A stretch of DNA of 64,000 bases, taken from contig NC_060065.1 of assembly GCF_020283565.1 (NCBI RefSeq), positions 55,465,489 to 55,529,488 of the forward strand, written 5' to 3'. The number at the start of each line of letters is the position of its first letter. The first letter of the stretch is position 1. The notes under the pieces are model-generated. The model made no database searches. It saw nothing but the letters and a program-made list of their open reading frames with translations, and was not told the origin of the DNA. The position numbers and the translations under genes were made by a program. The stretch is from Trifolium pratense. Lineage: Eukaryota > Streptophyta > Magnoliopsida > Fabales > Fabaceae. Shown here piece after piece: positions 1 through 18,676 of this stretch.

Positions 1-185
1 TCAAAATTATCATATTATATATTTATAATCAATCTCAAATTTTTTAGTTTTTTTTTTCCAAAACTTTGAAGTTTAAAATTTAACTTGAGTCGGCGATGAT
101 ACCTAAAAAAAAGTCCCGTGTGTGGTTTATTATTGTTTTAGACCAGTTTTTTGTTCTTCTAAAAGGCTTTAAAGACTCTGGTTGG

Positions 186-682
186 TAGGGATGGCAAAAA
201 AACTCAAACCCAAGTCAACGGGCGAAATCCGATTTGACTGGGTTTGGGTTTGGGTTCGGGTGACACCCGATAATATGGGTGTGGGTTTGATATCAGTCAA
301 ACTCACACCCGAAACTCATACACTCACCCGAAATATTTTATAATTAGCTAATTACCCCTATAATCTCCCTCAATTTCCTTGGAAGACCTTAATTTTAGTT
401 GTAATTTAATTTCTTGAAAATCTATGTTTGAATTTTCTTGAAAAACCTTAATTTTAGTTGTAATTTAATTCAAAGTCTATGTTGGAATTTAATTTCTTAA
501 ATTTGCAAATTATTTTCAAATGTGCTGCGGGTTTAGGTGGAAAAAACCCGAACCCAATGGGTGTGGGCGTGGGTGTTGTTTTGCCACCCGAACAGCCTTT
601 GGGTTTGGGTTTGGGTGATGATTTTGGGTGTGGGTTTGGTAAGTGTCAAACCTGCACCCATGGGCACCCGTTGTCATCCCTA
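186..682. mobile_element. hAT-type MITE with 8-bp target duplication
   Basis: The ends are inverted repeats: TAGGGATGGCAA on the left and TTGTCATCCCTA on the right. The element is flanked on both sides by the identical 8-mer ctggttgg (178-185 and 683-690), the target-site length typical of hAT transposons. The interior is built of GGGTTTGGGT-like and ACCCGA-like runs and encodes nothing credible. The 108-aa reading frame across its right end is an artefact of this repeat. Confidence 0.85.
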
Positions 683-2662
683 CTGGTTGGGGCACGTGTT
701 AAGATACAAGGAGATCCACAACCGTGGTTAAAGGTATTTAAATCTAAATCAGTTCAAATTGAAACACAAACTGATCCAAAAAAATTGAAAATGACAAAAA
801 ATTGAATACTTTTGAATGTGTTTTTGATGTCCTTTTGCAAAAATTTCACTATATTGGATCGCATCAGATTTTTTTTTTTTTTTTTTAATTAGTCATCCAA
901 AACCAAACCAAAACGCGAGTACTTATCTTTAAATCTACATTTACCCTTTATAATTTATTATAATTAGAATTTAAAATAACATTGTAGTAGAAATTTATGT
1001 ATATATTACAATCGTTTTTCATTACTCCGTAATATATTTGAAAAATAACATCCTATACTTTTCTAGAATTTTGCTTTCAGCCCCTAAAAACAATTTTCGC
1101 ATTTTCGTCCTTGAAAAATTTTCTATCACAACTTTGGTCCATACTTTTAATCAAACTCTTGTATACATTCACATTTTTGAATGATTTTTTGTATTCATGT
1201 TTATAATTAATATTATAAGAACATCTCCGATAAAAATTTAGAATTTTTTAACATAAAACGAATTATTATGAATTTTTATGTGCAAAAATCTAAAAAATTT
1301 GTATTTAATTCATCTCTTATTAAAAAAAAAATTTAAACTTTTGCAAGAGAGATTCATATAATGTATTAAACATGACCAAAGAAAAAAAATTTAAAATTTC
1401 GAATGATATGCCCGAGTTGAATAAAAAGTAAGGACCAAAAATCATGACAAGAAATACTTCAATGACTAAAAAGTGCGAAAAAAATCTTTAGAGACTAAAA
1501 GCAAAATTCTGAAAAAACTATACGGACCAAAAACATATTTAATCCTAAAAAACAATTTTAAAAAAATAGGTGAACACTCCGGTACACCGCTAAAATGGAT
1601 ACTTTTGATAGGTCCACAAATAATATTTAATATAGAAAAATTAATAACACTATTTATAAATTTATCATAATTATCCACCTTAGTGAATGTACCAATACAT
1701 ATTTAAACAAAATATGTACCGAAAAATTCACCTCATAAATAAAAAATGAACCGGCCATACATAAAGGGAATAAATAGATTTCAAAATCTCAGTAATAGCA
1801 AACATCAGCGGGTCGGAATCTATGTTGTTGTACTTTTTTTTTTAAACTACCCGTTTATAATTTAGGGTATTTACAAATCAACCAATGAGATCAAGTCTTA
1901 TACATGTGAAATAAAAATTGTTTATAAGTTAGTTGTGGTTACTATATGTAAATTTACTTATGTGTCTTGTTATCATTAGTTGATGGGTAAATTAAATACC
2001 TCCAAATTATGAAGGGATAGAGTATATCTCACATGTTGTTATTGTACTTTGAGTCATAATAATAACAACAACGATGGTTGTTGAAATCTTAAATGCAGTA
2101 GATATAGGAAAACATATTTTCAAAGGGTAGAAACTAACTTGTTATGATGCAAGACTTATATCATTTGTACACAATAAAATTGAGCTAAATTTTTTGCACA
2201 AATCAAATATATTATGTCCGTAAGTATGGAGACTAATTTTTCAAACCTTATATGAACAAAATGAGGTGTAAATTCTTTCAAAGTTTTAATATATAAGGGC
2301 TTTAAGAGCCTCATCTCAATTTATAAGAAAAAAAATCACTTTTATTATCCCAAATTATAAGTAAAAAACACAATCTTTAGCGAAATGAGACGGTGCCTTG
2401 AGCCAACTTTTAAGATTTATTTTTATTTATTCTCATGAAATTAAATGAAAATTACATTTAATTTACTTTCTGTCTTCTTTTCCTCATAATCAATAACCAG
2501 TAGAACTTCTTTTTACATTTTCTCATAAAACTTATTTCAAGAAAAATAAAAAAAATCATACTTCAAATTATTATATTTTAGTTTTCTTAATATGAGAGTA
2601 TATATATATAGTATTAGTAGTTGCGGAGTTTTGGTGCATATATCAGGCTCTATATTGGTGAC
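683..2662. other. AT-rich 5' region of the ALDH gene with MITE remnants
   Basis: No gene is seen. Positions about 1050-1550 form a long imperfect inverted repeat: ctagaattttgctttcag on the left is matched by the complement of ctaaaagcaaaattctg on the right, which suggests a MITE of about 500 bp. A second short MITE follows at 1569-1732. The last 300 bp before the ALDH start codon must contain its promoter and 5' UTR, but no unambiguous core element could be picked in such AT-rich sequence. Confidence 0.5.
1569..1732. mobile_element. Short MITE (ggtgaa...ggtacac family)
   Basis: Inverted ends: GGTGAACACTCCGGTACAC on the left against the complement of GTACCGAAAAATTCACC on the right. The interior contains a second inverted pair around taaattataaatagtg-like sequence. 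Related copies lie at 7810-7986 (ALDH intron 8) and near 14031-14185 (upstream of the LPAT gene), so this is a dispersed family. Confidence 0.6.
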
Positions 2663-8673
<6,011 letters not shown>

Positions 8674-9420
8674 TTGCCAAAAGTTTCATAATCACTTCCC
8701 TATTTATTTTAACAAGGATCATCCAATAAGGATAGCTGGATCAAGTTATTATGTATTTCTAGACTTATGAGTTATGATGATATTTATGCTATTAATAAAT
8801 AAATAAATTCAAGTGTATTTTTTCTTTGATAATGTACAATAATGAGATCTCAGAAAGAAACTAGCCACACAAAAATGTACACCACATGAAAACACACCAC
8901 AACCAATACTATAAAACACTAATATCAATTCATAATGGAGGTTGAAATTTCTCTATCAAACGATAATCTTCATCCCTTAGTATGAGATTCCTTTATCTAA
9001 GGGTCGAAATCACAAAAACAATCAATGGATCAATCTGATTAAAGACTACTGTCTACTGATATGCTAGTTTGTCATTCATATCTTTACACCAGCCAACCGC
9101 CACGTGAGAAAAGCATTGGGAATGGCTCAAATAACAGGAATTTAAACCTACGCCGACTTAATATATTGTTGTATTTGCAGAATATATTGAAACAAAAAAC
9201 CAAGCAGTACAAATACAAATAGAGATCCTAAGCTTGTTGTTGTAAGGATGAGGAATGACTTTTGTGCCAGAGGGACCGCCCTAAAATGGAATTTCCATGT
9301 ACTGAGAGATATGCAGCATTTAACCTAGCAAAGCAATCGAGGATATGTCAGAAATACACAAGTCAATATGCAGTATTCAGTTGTTTATCTCCCATGTTAA
9401 AAAAAAGACAGTGGGAAAAA
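8674..9420. other. Convergent intergenic region between ALDH and the RBP gene
   Basis: Holds the 3' UTRs of the ALDH gene (+) and of the RNA-binding protein gene (-), which are transcribed towards each other. An aataaataaataaa stretch near 8795 could serve as the ALDH polyadenylation signal. Nothing else was recognised. Confidence 0.5.
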
Positions 9421-12400
9421 TTACTTATCAACATCAGGCATTGCCAGAGGATCATACAGCTCCTCCCTTTGTTCCATGGTAGGCACAGACATGGCTGATG
9501 CGTCTTGCGCACCTTCAACCTATGAGCATGAGTAGTCCAATTAAGTTATTCCCTTCAATAGGAACCAATGCAATAAGTAAATTTAATATTAAATGACTTA
9601 CCTGCTGGGGATATTGTGCATAGCCAGTGTATCCAGCATAAGCATACATCGAAGGATCCTGAGCAGCCCCATATGCATAAGCTTCATAACCCGGCTGTCC
9701 ATACCCATAGTATGCACTCCATTGACTTTGATCCACCTGTTGTCCCCATGCACCAGGTACGTCCTAAAACCATTTAGGGCCAAAATTTTGTTAGTGCAAA
9801 TATAACACTCCAAACATGAGATACTTATAGAACTAATCAGAGATATCAAAAATCATTGATATATAACCTTGAGTATTGTTAACATTTAGATAAATTTTAT
9901 TGTGATGGAAGTTTGTAGTGGTAACACAAATTATACATCAAGAGTCAAGACCAAGCCTAAATTGCCAATTATCAATAACACTTGATGGAACACTTTCCCT
10001 AGTAAGATCCATCGTTACAGTAGTACTTTTTTATTAATCCTTCACAACAACGATGTCTATACATATGACTCCTAAGATATCATTTTCTGTTTTATTCTTT
10101 TACAATTAACCCGTTTAAAGTTCCCTCAATGTCCAACATTGGTCATTCACATGTTACCATATATAACCTTCACAATCTCAGGATTGTTTAATAGAATCTA
10201 GATTTATGTTCCACACATATCTCTAATAGACAAACTTCTACATCAAAACATGGCAATTTACAAATAGTGCAATAAACATTATACTAAAACACCCCCATGT
10301 AAGGATGCTATGTTAACAATCTAGATTCTGGAAGACTTGTAATCTACATAGAAGGAGTTTCGGAATATGAAATGGAATAATGATATACAGAAATGCACAA
10401 GGCTATTGCATAAGCATTTTGTCAAGAAATGAGCCCATTTCTAAAGGAAAAATACCTGTCTAGCTGTTAGAGGCCTACCCCAAGAAACTCGAATCACTTG
10501 TTGACCTATTATCTTTCCCTGCATCTTCTGAATGGCTTCTTCAGCAGATGCTCTACGGACATCAGATATGGAAAAGGTTAAATGATTAATCACATAATAG
10601 GATTAAGGAGAAAATATAAAGACCGTGAAAGAGCTCAAGATGCATGGTGAAACGGGGTCACGTGAAACTTATTTCCTTTGAAAGGCAACATATCAAAATC
10701 TTGTCAATTACTTTTTAGTTTCGATTTTAAAAAGATTTCACAAAACGATTTCAATGATTAAAAAAGAGATTGGGACTGAAAAGAAGACCTAGCCCCAAAT
10801 TGAACAAAACCACATGCTTTGCCGGCATGTACTTTGACAGAAACAATCTCTCCAAATTGCAGAAAGTTTTGCTTCAGCTCCTCCTCTGAGACATTAACAT
10901 CCAAATTACCGACAAAAATCTGCATTGATAAAGTATGTAAGAGAACCATAGAGAATGGAAATGAAAATTTAAAAAATGTTAGGACTTGGGACTACAGGAC
11001 TTACGGTAGTATTGTTTACGTCATATTCTGGTGGAACTGTATTCACTGGGGCGGTGTACGCTGGCACTGGGTATATCGCTGCCAAGGAGAACACAGATGA
11101 GTATATCTTCTAAGTTGTATTAAATCAAAATATCAGAAAACTAAAAAATATCAAAGTTTCAACTTCCAATGCAGCTTTTGTCCTAGTTTCAACTTTTAAT
11201 GATTTAATGATTGCATGCCCTAGGTTTGGTAAAGACAAAGCATAAAATTTTAGAATCCTGTGGCTAAGGTTGGATATCAACTATCAAGTGATAAGTGAAA
11301 TAAGAAAAGATGGAATGGAATAATTACCATACCCATGTTTACAATGGAAAAGGAGAAAAACTTTCTTTCCATAGTTTAAGAAGTGAATGTAATGTAAATG
11401 TACGGAGATTAGTAAACAAGTTCATTCCATCTTATACCCAAAATTGGGAGAAGAAATAAAGAGTTACCTGATGGAATGAGATTGAATATAATTATAAATT
11501 CCTCCACTTTCCATTCCATCATATTTTAAACAATCTCAACAACGACAATTAGTACCACCATTCCATCAATAACAGCACAGCCAAAATTTCAATCAAACAG
11601 GCTTATACATAACAATGTAAGTCTTCAGCCAGAAACCCATTCACAAGTACAAACTAACTAGTGACACCAATCATGTACAATTTCTTACACTCTAAATCAG
11701 TAAAGAAAGAGAACTAAAACTACATACGAAATAGACTGTTGTTGAATGTTATAGTCACAAAGAAAAGCTGAAAAGCATGTTGCTTTGATAATTAGGGCCT
11801 TTTGGAATTTGGTTACCTAAGTTTTGGAAACGGTTTGTGTGATCTCATTGAAACAGTTTACGACTTGTCCATGAGCTCTTCAGGTTAGCGTATGAAAACG
11901 GTTTAACTTCATTTTATCTTTTGCTATAGAAATACCATATACACACAAGCTCTTACATGATAAAGGTCTACTATAAAACCCTTAATCAAACTTAATATCC
12001 AAACAGAGCCTAATCTAATTATAAAAGTGTAGGTTTATTTGAACATATCTACAAGCATAAACACTAATGAGATTGTTTGGAAGAGCTTATGACATGTCCA
12101 TAAGTGGTTTTCCGCTTATTTACATAACCTCTACAGGATATATAACAGATTATACCTTATATAAGTACAGTTTGACCTATAACTTATATGCCCCTACATA
12201 ATAAGGGTTTACGTTATAAACCCTTATAAAAGTGTATGACATGTTCATAAACTCTCAAGGATATCTTATAAAAACAACTTATAACTTACATGAAAACATT
12301 TTAGTTTATTTTATCTTTTGTTATAGAAATGACATACACACTTCCGTAAAGCCTAGACAATGCCGATATTGCTAGGCTGAACACCTTCACCCAGTTCAAA

Positions 12401-13240
12401 CCCACGACCTCGTAGTTGTGTGTGTGTGTGAGTTTATGTGATGCCTTAATTAAATAAATAACATATACACACACCTTACACATTAAGGTCAAACACCTTA
12501 CATATTAGGGTTTATGCTATAAAACCCTTAACTAAACCTACTATATTATCTAATTATCTAAACAAAGCCTAATTATAAAAAATGTAGGGTTTTGCTATAC
12601 CTTTAGGAGCAGGTGCAGGAGCAACAACAGCAGCAGCAACAGCAGCATAAGGATTCTGCTGATAAGCAGTAGTCTTCTTAGGCGTAGCAGCACTAATCCT
12701 CATCGGTCTAGTAGAACAATAAACACCATTCATCTCCGACATAGCTCGATTCCGTTCACTCTCATCAGCAAATTTCACAAAACCATAACCCTTACTCCTA
12801 CCAGTATTAGGATCCGTAACAACTTTCGCGCCACGAACAGAACTATAATGAGTCCTAAATGTCTCTTGCAGTAAATAATCCGTTACATCAGGAGCAAGAT
12901 CCCCGACAAAAATCGAATGATCGGGACCGGCATCGGGACGGCGTTCACCGATACCGAATGAAGCCCAATTTAATCGGAAAGTTTGTTCGGTACCTGGCAT
13001 TTGAGTTCCGTTGTAACTTTGAAGAACTCTTTCTGCGGCGGCGTGTGATACGAATTCGACGAAACCGTAACCTTCTGGTTGACCGGTGATTTTGTTACGG
13101 ATGATTTTGATTGAGATAACTTCGCCTGTGTGGGAGAAACAGTGTGTGAGGTAGTTTTCGTCTACCCAGTATTGTAAATCGCCAATCCATAGGGTTCGGA
13201 CTTCTTCTATTGAAGCTGGTTGGTGATAGGTTGTTGCCAT
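9421..13240 (-). CDS. RBP45/RBP47-type RNA-binding protein with three RRMs
   Basis: Nuclear poly(A)/oligouridylate-binding protein of the RBP45/47 family, involved in pre-mRNA and mRNA metabolism (family knowledge). Exons on the minus strand: 13240-12601, 11078-11005, 10919-10789, 10552-10456, 9763-9602, 9519-9421. They sum to 1203 nt, giving 400 aa, close to the usual length of about 400. RRM1 spans about residues 16-92 (LWIGDL, GYGFVEF), RRM2 about 109-185 (IFVGDL, GYGFVKF), and RRM3 about 239-310 (IFVGNL, CGFVQF, ending VSWGRP). An Ala/Pro-rich linker of residues 195-215 joins RRM2 to RRM3. The tail is Tyr/Gly/Gln-rich (YYGYGQPGYEAYAYG, YAGYTGYAQYP), and the last residues are MPDVDK. It lacks the long glutamine-rich N-terminus expected of RBP47 members, so RBP45-like is the better guess. 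The large exon 1 carries both RRM1 and RRM2. Confidence 0.93.
11788..12013. mobile_element. Probable MITE in RBP intron 1
   Basis: Left agggccttttggaatttgg and right atatccaaacagagcctaa are imperfect inverted ends, flanked by att/aat. The adjoining 12070-12580 has similar cttataagggttta and accttacatattagg segments in both orientations, so the intron seems to contain more than one related element. Boundaries are uncertain. Confidence 0.35.
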
Positions 13241-13606
13241 TGTTGTTGTTACAAAGTGTAGAGTCTCTTTTTTCTTCTTCTTCTCGACAGTGGCGGATTT
13301 GGGTTGCTGCAGTTGGCGGTGAACAAGTTATTTTACACTGATGTGCACCTTCAATTGAACTAATACAAAATTATTTATAAATTTTGAGTTTAATGGATAT
13401 GCTCCTTTCGGGTGGTAAATTTATTTTACACCGACATCCGATAAAAATCAACTATTTTTTCATGTCATATAATTGTAATGGGGTGTAAAGGATGATTTGA
13501 CGGAATACACGATTAATATTTATTGACAGTGAAAAATTAGTTTACATTGTTGATGCATATACAGTTTTTCTCATATTTATTTCGGCCAAGACAAATTTTA
13601 CATTGT

Positions 13607-13765
13607 CAAAGAATATGCACTGACAGTGTAAAATAATTTTACATTGTCAACAATCACAACCATGTTTTCCTTCACATCATGCCATTTAGCTCCACTTTTT
13701 TTATATGACATGGAATATTAAACCGTTTTTATTGGTTGTTAGTGTAAAATTAAGTTACACTTCAC
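13607..13765. mobile_element. MITE with ttacactg-type inverted ends
   Basis: Left-side text atatgcactgacagtgtaaaat is echoed in reverse complement by ttagtgtaaaattaagttacac on the right. Related elements are at 23389-23573 and 38090-38260. Confidence 0.45.
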
Positions 13766-14496
13766 GTGTTTTTTTTTTTTTTGACAAAAAAACAATTGAT
13801 TCTTTATAATGACTATCTCTCAAGATAAATAAAAAATAAAAAAAAATAATGTTTTTTTTAATATGCTAGTGTGTTTGTATCGTTGACCTATTACACAAAT
13901 TAAGAAATATAATTAATATTATATAAAAAAGAAAAAGAAATTATGAGTTAATTTTCAAAATTACCCTTCATTAATGATAAAAAAAAGTTAAAAAATTGAA
14001 AGAAGAGAGTAATAAGTAATAACCAGTTAAGTGAATTCTTCGGTAAACATATTATGTGAATATGTACCGGTACATTTGTTTAGGTGAAAGATTTTGATTG
14101 GTTTATAAATAGTGATTATTGATTTTTTTATATTAAATATTATTATTTGTGGATCAATCACAATCATCCACCTAAGCCGTATAAAGATAGGGGTCAGAAG
14201 TGCTATTTTGAAAATTAGAGGGTCAAAATCGCATGTTTCTCAAACTTAAAGGTCAAAAGTGCAATTTAGAGAAATAAAAAATTTGAACTGCACATGCCGA
14301 CATGCTCATGTGAATGAGAAGAAGCGCTGCTTAGCATAGCCATGGACACATTATTGACTTGTTATTTATTTGATTTGATTACTATTACTATGATGACTTC
14401 TTAATTTATTTAGCCGTTCCTTAAACCAGCGTGGCACAGCTAGCTATTCATAATTCCTTCATCACAAACATCTCATTATTCATAATTACACTTTTG

Positions 14497-14500
<4 letters not shown>

Positions 14501-14557
<57 letters not shown>
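14501..14557. repeat. (CT)n microsatellite upstream of the LPAT start codon
   Basis: About 28 uninterrupted CT dinucleotides end roughly 80 bp before the LPAT ATG. The tract probably lies in the core promoter or 5' UTR. Pyrimidine-rich (TC/CT) tracts are common at plant transcription starts, but this length makes it also a likely polymorphic marker. Confidence 0.95.
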
Positions 14558-14562
<5 letters not shown>

Positions 14563-14639
14563 GTTTTTTTATTTGATAATCCTCTCATCTTCTATTAAAT
14601 CTCAATTAGCTTAATTAATATCAGGTTAAGGAATTAACC

Positions 14640-17446
14640 ATGGCGTTCCCAGCTACAATGGTCATTCTTCCTGTAGGCACTCTTTTCATTCTTTCAGGCC
14701 TCATTGTTAATCTCATTCAGGTACATTTAATTCAATTCAATCCATAATGTACATTTTATTGTTATTCTCATTGCACATTTTGTATTGAATAACGTATCGT
14801 TGAACTATAGCGATTTGTTCAAACATGAAATAGCCCTAGGGCACCGTTATAGCCGCTATTTAACAACATTAATATGCATGTATAATATATACAATTGCCT
14901 TCAAATGATCAAATTTGTGGTATATTTCTGTTTCTATGTAGAAATTGATCGATTTTTTATCAACGCTGACTTGTTTATCGTTGAATTGGAATTATCAAAG
15001 GACAAAAATAATTAGAATGGCCATTAATTTTACAGATTCTCTCATTTGCAGGCTATTCTCTTTGTGTTTGTTCGTCCAATATCAAAATATTGTTACAGAA
15101 GAATAAACAAATTGCTAACAGAATCACTATGGTTGGAACTCATATTTCTGGTCGATTGGTGGGCAGGCGTCAAGGTCTACACTTTCATCGATTTTACGTT
15201 AATTCTTTTTCCTGCGTATTAATTTCGTCAACAAATTAAACATATAGTAGTATTTATGTAGGATAATAAGTTGAATATTCGTGTTGCAGGTCGAGCTGTA
15301 TGCAGATTCCGAAACATTTCAATTATTAGGTAAGTTGACAGCAACTAATTGGTTGTTAAGTTCTTATAAAATAAACAAATATTTGCTGAAAATGATTAGT
15401 ATAAGAGATCTGTCACAAATTTGAAATTTTGTATGTGAAAATTTCAGGTAAAGAAAATGCACTTCTGATCTGCAACCATAGAAGTGACATTGATTGGCTT
15501 ATTGGATGGGTCTTGGCTCAGGTGCCTATATATGCAAAATTCTTTGACATTTCTTTTACTTCAAATTTGCAAGAGTTAAATAATTTCAGAGTCAATTTAG
15601 TTTTTATATATATTTGAATTTGAACAAATATGATTTCATTTGCGACAGCGCACAGGTTGCCTTGGTAGCACGGTAGCCATGATGAAGAAAGAAGTTAAAT
15701 ACCTGCCTGTGAGTTTCTCTAATTCCCTCTTTCTTTGTTCTTTATAAGTTTGGAATTAATTGTAATAAGTCTTTTAAGTTTTAATTTAAATTAAAGGGTC
15801 TGTAATCTGTTCCGGTAACAACATTGAATCTATGCAGGTTATAGGTTGGTCAATGTGGTTTGCTGAATTTTTATTTCTAGAAAGAAATTGGGAAAAAGAT
15901 GAAGCAGCATTGAAGGTAAATAAATCCAAACAAATCATTTTACGAATTTAGATATATGTGATTATTAGTATGATGTTCCTTAATTATCAGCATCTTTTTA
16001 TTTATAAATCTCTTGACTTTTGTTGGCAGTCAGGTTTTAAGCAGCTTGAACACAAACCAGTGCCGTTTTGGGTGGCTCTTTTTGTTGAAGGAACTCGCTT
16101 TACACACGCGAAACTTTTAGCAGCTCAAGAGTTTGCTATTTCAAGAGGGATGCCAGTACCTAAAAATGTTTTGATTCCTCGTACTAAGGTGACAACAACA
16201 TCAATAATTAGGATCTACAAAATAATCTATTAAAGGACTTAAAATAAAGTAATTGCCCATGAAAGTTGTTTTTGCAACCTCAGAATTATATATAGGAGAA
16301 AGCAGCATTATGATTAATTACTAACTAAACAATTGATGTTCGCGGCTAGCTCCATAAGTTTCCAGTTACACTTTGATTTTGTTTTATTAGCTGATATATT
16401 ATATTGCTGACTATCTCTCACCAGGGTTTTGTGACAACTGTAAAAGAAACGAGGAAATATATTCCGGCCATTTATGATTGCACATTTATAGTTCCAAAGA
16501 ATGAGCCTTCACCTACATTGTTGAGAATTTTTAAAGGCATTCCTTGTTCGGTAAGGCAACTCAAAACCTTGTTTGACAGTAGCTAAATTAGTGAAAACAA
16601 TGTTGTTTATGCTCCTCTACTTTTTTTTTCCAGGTGAAGGTTCAATTTAAGCGACACAGAGTAGAGGAACTTCCCGAAAAAGAAGATGGCATTGCACAAT
16701 GGTGCAAAGATGCTTTTGTTGCCAAGGTATTACTACCTACAAACAAGTAATATAAAACATGTTCTGGTAGTAGAAAATTTGTTAGTTAATTGGTTTTCTT
16801 TTTTTACTTTCTCATATAATTGTTGCTATGACTCCATTTAGCTCCTCACATTCTACATTAGAGACACTTTGTACAAATTAATCTGATTGATGCATGCAAA
16901 TCCATTTAGCTTTTCATATAATTGTGTCATGTGGTAATAGTTAAATTTGTAAACAAAATAATGTTTTCTCAACTATTTATCAGGATGCTTTACTTGAGCA
17001 ATATAATACTACAGAGATATTCAGCGAGCTAGAACTTCATGAAATGCGCCGGCCTAAAAGATCACTATTTGTAAGTTTGGTTCTATTTTTACTTCTTGTT
17101 TAGATAAATTATGTTTACCAAAAAGTGAAAATCCAATTCATACATAATCTCTTTAATAATTTTCATCTCAATTGAACCATTGCAGGTTGTTGCTTGTTGG
17201 TCAAGTTTCCTAGGCTTTCTTCTTGTTAAATTCTTCCAATGGTCTTCACTACTATCCACATGGCATGGCATCTTTTTTACAGTGATTTTCATGGTCATTG
17301 TTACAATTGTTATGGAAATCCTCATACATGCATCACAAGCAGAACATTCTAAATCCAATAATTTATCCACCAATTTACCAATACAAGACCCCATCAAGCA
17401 GAGGCTTCTTCATTCAGACATTACCAAACATGTCCCAATAGCTTAG
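14640..17446 (+). CDS. 1-acyl-sn-glycerol-3-phosphate acyltransferase (LPAT2-like), 11 exons
   Basis: Transfers an acyl group from acyl-CoA to the sn-2 position of lysophosphatidate, making phosphatidate for glycerolipid synthesis in the ER membrane. Exons: 14640-14720, 15052-15174, 15290-15329, 15448-15521, 15649-15708, 15838-15915, 16030-16188, 16425-16550, 16634-16726, 16984-17070, 17186-17446. They sum to 1182 nt, giving 393 aa, against about 390 for plant LPAT2. The catalytic NHX4D box is NHRSDID (H92, D97). The lysophosphatidate-binding EGTR lies at residues 172-175, followed by LIPRTKGF. A hydrophobic N-terminal segment (residues 7-27) and a C-terminal membrane segment (about 308-350) match the ER topology. 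The first codons MAFPATMVI make the ATG at 14640 the natural start. It is intact, and nothing suggests a pseudogene. Confidence 0.94.
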
Positions 17447-18676
17447 TGTTAATCACATTCCTCTGTCTCATCATTGTACATGTATATAAATTTTTTTTTC
17501 CTTTCTGGATGTGTAAAGTAAAATGTTGTCATTTATACTTCAGGCTCCAACCAGTTATTTTCTTCTAGCCTACGTCTATTACTTTTGGATTAACAATTGG
17601 AATTTAAAAATTAGAATTAACAATTCTTTTGGTGATAGGAATAAATAACTTGTTATTTTACCATATACAATAACATCTAAAAGTAAAATGTACTTGGCCA
17701 TTTTTGTTTTCTTTTCTCTCAAATAAACCGAGGAAAATTATATTTTGCAGGAAAAGAATAAGCTGGCACAAATTAATATAGATGAAAGTTTATCATTGGT
17801 CACTTTTTCATTTATATCCTTTGTGTTTAGTACAGAAATACAATGTGATGAACCACGTATATTTTGTAATACTCAATGAGCAGTAATCACTTCAGCAGTT
17901 AATCAAAATTTGTTCATAATAATAGATATAGATATTTAGCAAATTCCAAACTAAATGGTATATAAAACAACCAATACTTTTCTCACAACATAGGTCAGCT
18001 ACATTTCATAATATTCTAACCTATCTCTGTCCAACTCATCAATATTTATTTACTTTTTTAATAGTTTTTTTATATAGTTTTTCTAAGATTTCCTCTGCCT
18101 ATAGTGATTTGACTACCCATCATCAAATTAAATGGTAGAAATTGTGTTGATAATGGATGTTTAGCAAATCCCACATTGCACAGTTGGCCACATTTTGTTA
18201 TACAACCATTTGTAATATGGTCACTTATGAATTTGAGATTCGCATAGCAGTGTTGTTAAAAATGTCAAAGTGCTTTTTTTTTTACCAAATGTCAAAGTGT
18301 TGCTATCACTCCCCATTGCATATTAAGGATGGTATGGTATAGTTATCCTTTACCATGTCTAATTACACACACTATTGCAGAGCTGAAGTTGATTTCTTTT
18401 GGGATACAATTAACATAAAACCAATTTTTTTAGGCTATTCATTTCTTAACACAATAGAATGGAATAAAGCTAAGAAATGGGATCAGATATAATCCAATGC
18501 AAATATATAAAGTAAAAGCACAGTCTAGTTACAATGTGAGCAGACTAGCAATAGTTCAAATTGGAAAGCATTTCTCAATTTTGCGGGAAAAACCCTAGAC
18601 CACATTCATAATTTAGGAGCATTCCAAACATTCTCAGTACAAGTCTATCATGAACATAAATTCATGTGCAACAGCA
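17447..18676. other. Convergent intergenic region between LPAT and PBF1
   Basis: LPAT (+) and the proteasome gene (-) end towards each other here. The region is AT-rich and has no credible coding sequence or clear repeat. The short frame at 18157-18342 has no domain-like composition. Confidence 0.45.

Larger units (their letters stand above)
13241..14639. other. Divergent promoter region of the RBP (-) and LPAT (+) genes
   Basis: The two genes are transcribed away from each other from this 1.4-kb stretch. It contains at least one MITE of a tttacactgacagtgtaaaat-type family (about 13607-13765), a diverged ggtacac-type MITE near 14031-14185, and a long CT repeat just before the LPAT start codon. 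A TTCTTCTTCTTCTC tract at 13269-13285 lies just upstream of the RBP start codon and probably falls in its 5' UTR. No further gene was seen. Confidence 0.5.

Noticed and set aside
479..805. 108-aa reading frame rich in Gly and Val
   Set aside because: It lies across the right end of a hAT-type MITE and comes from its GGGTTTGGGT-like repeats; no start context or domain supports it.
12859..13089. Arg-rich plus-strand frame opposite the RBP exon 1
   Set aside because: Antisense shadow of RRM1 and RRM2 coding sequence.
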